DNA of 64,000 nucleotides from Monilinia fructicola. Lineage: Eukaryota > Ascomycota > Leotiomycetes > Helotiales > Sclerotiniaceae. The notes below the pieces were generated by a model, which saw only the letters and a list, made by a program, of their open reading frames with translations, made no database searches and was not told the origin of the DNA. Positions within the stretch are counted from its first letter, which is position 1. Every line of letters begins with the position of its first letter. The translations under genes and the position numbers were made by a program. This document shows positions 58,317-64,000 of the stretch, piece after piece. The stretch spans positions 2,328,501-2,392,500 of the forward strand of contig VICG01000007.1 of assembly GCA_008692225.1 (NCBI GenBank). The letters are read 5' to 3'.

Positions 58317-60418
58317 TTATGGGGTACATTTAGTCTTAACCTTCTCCTTCTTTGATCTAGTCTTGACTCTTTCGTTCTCATTATTATAAGCCGATTCTTT
58401 ATACTGTGTCTGCTTCGTCTGAGATTGTGTTACCATGTTGTTCTGTAAAGGCTCAACCCACGCAGCTGTCCTCTGGATGTCCCCTATCTTTCTTGGTGGA
58501 TGATGCCTAAAACACGCGTCTATATTCTTCCTCGTCAATCTCTTCCAATCAGCATCGAATTTGGCTCAGAAATAAACGAAATTCTTCTCAGCTAGAATCA
58601 CTTTTCCCGTGGTTCACTTTGTACGTTTCTTGTTGATTAGGTATTTGAATTTATCATCGCCAGGACCTGTGAAGGTAACAATGCCACTTAAAACAGAGTC
58701 CATGCATTCGATGTAATGTAAGTTGAAAACACCTTCCATGATAACTTTAAAGATCTCTCTCCCTTGTGTCTATTCTGTCATGAATCTTGAATATATTTAA
58801 GGACGAAAAAGATCTGGAAATCAGCAGAGGAAACTTACATTGTATTGATTATCGAAAGTTGGAGCCCAGGGCCGATAATTCTCCACTTCGTAAAAAGCGA
58901 GAGACAAGATAGCAAGATCTGAGATTCGACCAAACAACGAGACCATAGACTCTTGAGATAATTAATTAAAGGTTACTCCTTAAAAGTTAAGTGATTGCCC
59001 TATCAATTCGTGTAGCCATTGATGGTGCAGCAAAAACAAACCATATCTTTACAGTTCTCTCAATTTTAGAATAGCAACAAGATATTCTTTTGGAAGTTGC
59101 TTGTCATAAGATATCTCGTTTTTGTATTCTTCTTTCATCGGCGAAAAAACCCAGGGCCCTCTCTCGAATTAGATAGATAATCTTCTGCAGCTGAAAGTTT
59201 TGTTAGAATATCTCTGAGGCGTTCGAAATCGATATTTGCAGGAAGTCGATCAGGTGCTTCGGCTAAAATGGTAGGTAGCAAGAGATGCAAGAATTTCGGC
59301 TACTCTGGATGAAGTTGGCTCAGGGGGAACGATAGACTCTAGCTTAATATCAGTTGGTATGTTCCCATCAAGCAATGCACCAGATTCGGTCAAGTCGTGA
59401 AGGATAAGCTCACAGCACGTAATAAGGAAGAGACAAATCTTCTCTTGAAGCTCAAGCGCCTTCAAACCATCACCGGGCTGAATTGTCTTTTTGTAAACAT
59501 TAGATCAGCAGCAGTTTCATCTTCGTCTCCATAACATTAGTCTTCCATATGTTTTCACCTCATCACCATTCAAGAAATTTGTAGGGAGTAGAAGGGAGAC
59601 GGCTCTGGAATGAAATGCTCAAAAGATCCAAGATGTGTCGAATGAACATCGGCACGAGCAAATGCACTTAGAGGCATGCGTGCTCGACTATTGATGTAAG
59701 TAACAAGAGATTTGCTACTGAGGTCCTGCTGATTAACACAGGCCCACTCGGATGGGGCTTCTTGGAACTGCGATGGTCCTATTTACGACCGCTCAGGACA
59801 CACACTCCTGTCTACATACTTCGTCGTCTCGAGGATGACTAGCAAACATATCTGGCCAAGCCTTCAATGGAGGTTCCCTTTGATAGAATATTTTCCAAAT
59901 TTCTTGATCCCCACGCTTCTCCAACATATCTGCACGTAAGTCGACAATTTTCCGCTAGATACCCCAGTCTTCCAATATCTTTGGTGGGAAGGAACTTGCT
60001 TCCTGACGCACTTGTTCTAGGTCCACTTTCAAACTTGACGTGAAAAGGTGTCCAGAAGAAATATTCATTGAATCAAAGAAACCCCTCCACGCCCACGTTT
60101 CGCAAACATTTGACCATTTCTTCAGATTCGACCTGAGCTTGAAGCAATCGGCCTTCAAATGTATCATCTCGGCCATCCATTCAACATCCTTGATCAGGAC
60201 GTTGAGGGGCATGCGCAGTGACGATATCTACTAGAGTTCTAGCCGTCTTGACAAGTAGGACTTTTGAGAGAGAGGTCAAGCTCCAAAACACGAAAAACCT
60301 TTCTCTCCCGAGGATAAGGACGAGAGTTTCATTTTGGTTTTGCGATGAATGATGCGATGCGATGCGATACGATACGATACATTTATTGTACCTCGCCCGA
60401 GAAATTGGTAGCATCCAT
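58317..60418 (-). pseudogene. Pseudogene of a large fungal uncharacterised protein (EDHxWxLREDPxYF type)
   Basis: Coding segments follow one another on the minus strand: MDATNFSGE (60,418), VLIKDVEWMAEMIHLKADCF to SSFPPKILEDWGI, RKIVDLRADMLEKRGDQEIW, an exon from 59,728 (SLVTYINSRARMPLSAFARA), LKALELQEKICLFLITCCEL, KLSAAEDYLSNSREGPWVFS, FGRISDLAILSLAFYEVENY and a C-terminus ending in IGDIQRTAAWVEP. They are interrupted by in-frame stops at 59,955-59,957 (TAG), 59,570-59,572, 58,614-58,616 and 58,566-58,568 (TGA), and by a frameshift near 59,120. The AEDYLSNSREGPWVF block matches a widespread large ascomycete family that I know only as hypothetical. Introns between segments still have good splice sites. 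Confidence 0.7.
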
Positions 60419-61068
60419 ACATAGCCTTGCGATACTACATGGTCACATAGTATGATCGCAACTTCATATCGATCGCATATATGAATTTAATAGACGATTA
60501 TTTTATTCTTTAACCTAACCCTAACTCAAGACTTAAATTCAGTCCTTGTATCTCATCTCCATCTTCATACACATCCTCAAAACCCATTCCTTCAATATCA
60601 TCCAGCATCACTCAATACCAACAGACCTATTGAGAGATAAACACAAATGCAACAGGAACTTCACTCAGACATGTATCTCAGAACAATCATATGATTTCGC
60701 TGTTCATTCGCTATTAAAAAACTATCTGCCCGCTCCCCTATCAATCATTTAGAAAACGGCAATTTTTCATTTTACACCCACTTCCCATTCGCCGACCCTC
60801 AAACTTCCTTCCACTTTCACTTCCTCATTCCCCCTTTCTCATTTCCATCCATTAAAACGGCCATGTTTATGTGCAAAGAGAAAAAGAATTAGAACGAACC
60901 AACTCCCCAACCCCTTTCTTTTCTTCTCCCCTAATCCCATCCCATTCCATTCCCGTCGCTGTCCATGAAATTCATCATAGTCACTTTTAATACTACCAAT
61001 CCGCTGAAAGTCCCTCAAAACCGCAAGGACTCCTACGCCTGTGCAAATCAATATTATCCATGCCCCCC
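60419..61068. other. Intergenic between pseudogene start and the F-box-like gene end
   Basis: Contains no supported gene. A GATGCGATGCGATACGATAC repeat lies just to the left, within the pseudogene's first intron. C/T-rich at 60,770-60,960. Confidence 0.5.
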
Positions 61069-64000
61069 TCAAAGACTCTGCCAAACAACATCTTTTTCAA
61101 AAATCCTCACACCCACCACTTCATGCCCCAAAAACCCATCCACATTCTCAATTTTCAAACCCAGACTTTTTATACCTTTCTCACCAAACCCCTCCTCATA
61201 CTCATTCTCATCCTCGCTAGCCGAACTCGCACCTTCAACCGCGTTCAACTCCTGCCCTTGTATAGGAGAGCCTGTTTCTGAAAGTACATCTATGAATGTT
61301 GTACCTTCTAACCCCTTTGCTTGCGCTGTAGATACACTACCATTTCCACTACCACTCTGTATAGCTGCCGCATGATCAGCAACTTGAATATCAGATTTGT
61401 CTTTTCCCTTAACAATACTCGATTTTCCAAATTTAGGCAATGTGCAACATTTAACACGATGATAAACACGCATAACTAGACCTTTGACCGCGATATACTC
61501 AAGTTTGCAGTCGGGATAGTGAGCGATGCTATCCACAATGAATTTCTTGAATTCTTGCTGGGCCCACGAGCATGAATCATCTGAGCGGAATCTAATTATG
61601 TCAAGAGCGCGGAGGTTCTTGAGTCCGGAGAGATTTTGGTTGATGATGTGCTAATTTGATTGTTAGAAACCACTTTCGAACATATGAGTGAAATTAAAGA
61701 ATTTGAATGTGGATCTCGACAAATTTGCCAATCCCAATATCTCCATGTCAAAATCGATAAACCGGTAAGATTTCTAAGAAAATCCAAACAATCTAGCATT
61801 CAGAAATTATCGAAACATTGAAAGATCAAGAGTAGCATACGAGGTTCTGCAAAGTATAGAACATAAGTGGGGGGGAGTCAGAAATGAACGTACAACAACT
61901 GGAGCACTCATAACAGCAGCCAATTCCTCCAATTTCTTAGCTTTCCGACACAACAAGACAGCTGTTTTTGGAGTTAAATCCCAAGGAGTAAGTGCATCCT
62001 TGTAGGGAGTTGCTGCATGGTTTATAGATAGGACTCTTAATGTTGAGACGTGTTTCTTTAAAACTAAAGTTCGGATTTGTTCCATGGTGACAGGTTTTTG
62101 GTCGAGAATTGCGGGTTCGACTTCCAATATGGGTTTTCGCCCAAGCATCAAAAGCTCTTCGACCTTTGCAAGTTCTCCGACGAATTTTAGGAAAATTAAT
62201 GAGACGTTATCTGTATAGATTTTATGTAAAGGGAGAGGAGCGAGTCTATTTTCTTGTGCTAAAATGGACCAAAATAAAAGTTGAGGTCCAACATCAAGTA
62301 GGGTAATACTCTCTAGAACTCTGATGTCGATAGCCTTCGATAAAACGAAAGGTTTCAAAGGTATCAAGTAAAGTGAGAGATTCTTAAGTGCAAGACCACG
62401 AGTTCTCTGAATATACTCGCACATTCTTTCGTTGGCACAGGTAATAGGAGTTCCGGTTTCTTTTGTCTTTCCCTGAAAGTTGATCTGCTCTGAAGTTTGT
62501 CCAACCTTCTCAGCAGAGCCAACTTCCGAATATCGAACCAATTTTGGAGTAATTGTATTATCAAAAGTCTCGGAGGCTGGTTGGTCTTCTATCTCTTCTT
62601 TAGGCGTTGTCTCGTCAGTCGGCTTTGGTTCAGTAGCATCAACTTCACCAATTTCCAAATCTTCGATAAGGTCTCCTATCTCCGGTTCTTCAACGTCTAT
62701 ATCATCCGGATCCATAATATCCTCAGGCTTGTAGCCTTTTTTTGACGCTTTCCCAGTACCCTTAGCGATAGGACTAGGTTTGTCATGAGATCTATACAGT
62801 TCTGTGGTAGTATCTTCATCTGTAGGAATTGCCGTACTTGATGATTCGAACTCGTTTCCATTGACCCCTATCATATCACTAACGCTGGCATTGCTGGTTT
62901 GCGTATGAATGCCTTTTGAATCTCCAGAGGAAATAGCTACCAGAACATCCATAGTATTCGCGATGAGTGCAAAGACTGTTTTTTCTACCTCCTCAGACAT
63001 TTCGGATTCATGTTCAGCCATATGTTTCCCAATTTCATCTTTCCAATTTAGATAAATCTTGTGCAACGTGGATGAAATTTTCTCTCCCCTTGGTTCTTTC
63101 TCTGGTTTACCTTCCTTCAGATGATTGTAGTTAGCACCAGCTTTCCGATCTGATGGTTTGATGCCAAAAATCTCTCCCAGAGCTGCTTCCTGGGCTTTCT
63201 TCTCCTTTTTCCGTTGCATCGCCTTGGTAGTATTCCAGGTATCAGTTAAAGTTGGGTCGGGATTCGATAGTTGTAATGCACTCGGTACTTGTAATGATTG
63301 AACAAACTCATCTTCGGACTCAGTATCATCAGCACCTAAAACAACCATCTCAGACTTTTCCCTGGATTTGTAAGCAAGATCCTCTGAAAATGACAACTTG
63401 AGTGAAGTCAAGGTTGTCGATGAGTTCTTTATGCATGTTTGAATTTCAGATAGATAGTTTAGATCATCCATATCAAGAACAGCAAGAGACTTTAGGTTTT
63501 TGAATCCCGAAATCGTTCGAGATATTCCATTGATGACTGGAGGAGGGCTGAATGTTGGAGAGTTGTAGGACGAAGGAACCGGACCTGAATTCTTCGGGGG
63601 ATCACAAAGTGAGCTCCCCTTTTGCATTCGAACATGAAAGTTTTGCAGGGCATTGATACGATGTAGTTCTTTGAAAACCTCCCTACTCAATTCTACACGA
63701 ATATCCCATCTGAAAGATGATGAATTAGCAATGCCACATAATCATCTGCAAGTTCAACCCACTTGAAGGTTTCGAGTGCTTTAGCTTTGCGCAAAGTCAA
63801 AGCCATCATCGTATTCATGAACTTTCCACATGTTGTATCGAATGTATAGGAACGATAGGCCTGCTCTGATTTTGGACCTCCGCTCAACGCCTCAAGTATA
63901 ATCTCCCTGAGGTATTGGCAGTAATTGTAATCACTCGTAACGAATGTATCCAATCCTGCCGCCAAACTATCGACAATGTTGTCATTTTTGGGATCGTCAT
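61069..64000 (-). CDS. Large F-box/LRR-like hypothetical protein, 5' end outside the window
   Basis: The gene enters from the right edge. Exon 63763->64000 reads CQYLREIILEALSGG, ALTLRKAKALETF and joins the long exon 61894-63709 through a 53-nt intron (GTGGGT donor, CTAAT branch) as FKWDIRVELSREVFKELHRI. The edges look like leucine-rich repeat strands (FKNLKSLAVLDMDDLNYL, LTSLKLSF; then LKNLSLYLIPLKPF, LRVLSINHA). Between them is a long acidic, low-complexity insert with a Lys/Glu coiled region and MDPDDIDVEEPEIGDLIEDL. Further LRR-like exons follow (DCLDFLRNLTGLSILTWRYW; LKNLRALDII), then an acidic tail and the stop at 61,069. The joins between 61,894 and 61,648 are not resolved. Probably an F-box substrate-receptor-type protein, but the F-box itself would lie outside the window. 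Confidence 0.6.

Overview
This window looks like nuclear DNA of a filamentous ascomycete, most probably a Leotiomycete of the Sclerotiniaceae type. That placement is inferred from gene families and gene style, not from a search. The evidence is short phase-consistent introns of about 45-90 nt with GTRNGT donors, CTRAY branch sites and YAG acceptors; fungal-only families (2EXR, DUF6590, DUF7730, AA9 LPMO, Csn12); and extremely AT-rich islands of decayed transposons, as left by repeat-induced point mutation (RIP). I recognised no tRNA, rRNA or CRISPR.

Layout. 1-7 kb: a secreted berberine-bridge-type FAD oxidoreductase (minus), decayed ORFs and a 2EXR protein (plus). 7.4-11.6 kb: an AT-rich island with a perfect (AAT)n array of about 105 units, a tandem pair of short inverted-repeat elements (MITEs) and a larger inverted-repeat element. 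11.9-18.7 kb: a DUF6590 protein, an unrecognised multi-exon protein and an 8-exon FAD monooxygenase. 19.4-21 kb: two non-coding terminal-inverted-repeat elements inserted side by side in one hexanucleotide array. 21.9-28.8 kb: a double-GFA-domain protein, a conserved-looking unknown protein and the mitochondrial DEAD-box helicase MSS116. 30.5-33.8 kb: a gene-free 3.2-kb field of at least 20 degenerate copies of a ~26-bp motif. 34.3-38.7 kb: PEX7 and a CUE-AlkB-GRF dioxygenase. 40.2-46.9 kb: three genes for predicted secreted proteins (AA9 LPMO, a 693-aa cysteine-repeat protein and an M35-like metalloprotease). 48.2-49.7 kb: a dead Tc1/mariner-type element. 49.7-58.1 kb: a DUF7730 protein, a Csn12-like PCI protein and an unknown protein with two chromodomain-like modules. 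58.3-60.4 kb: a pseudogene of a large fungal family. 61 kb to the end: a large F-box/LRR-like gene that runs off the edge.

Function. Most of the window is ordinary housekeeping (MSS116, PEX7, Csn12, AlkB) mixed with accessory secreted enzymes. The secreted trio at 40-47 kb is the clearest functional neighbourhood and would act outside the cell on plant wall or host protein. I spliced the main genes by hand so that every junction kept frame; junctions I could not resolve are stated. The least explained features are the interspersed repeat field at 30.6-33.8 kb, the two-module chromo-like protein and the paired insertions at 19.5-20.9 kb.
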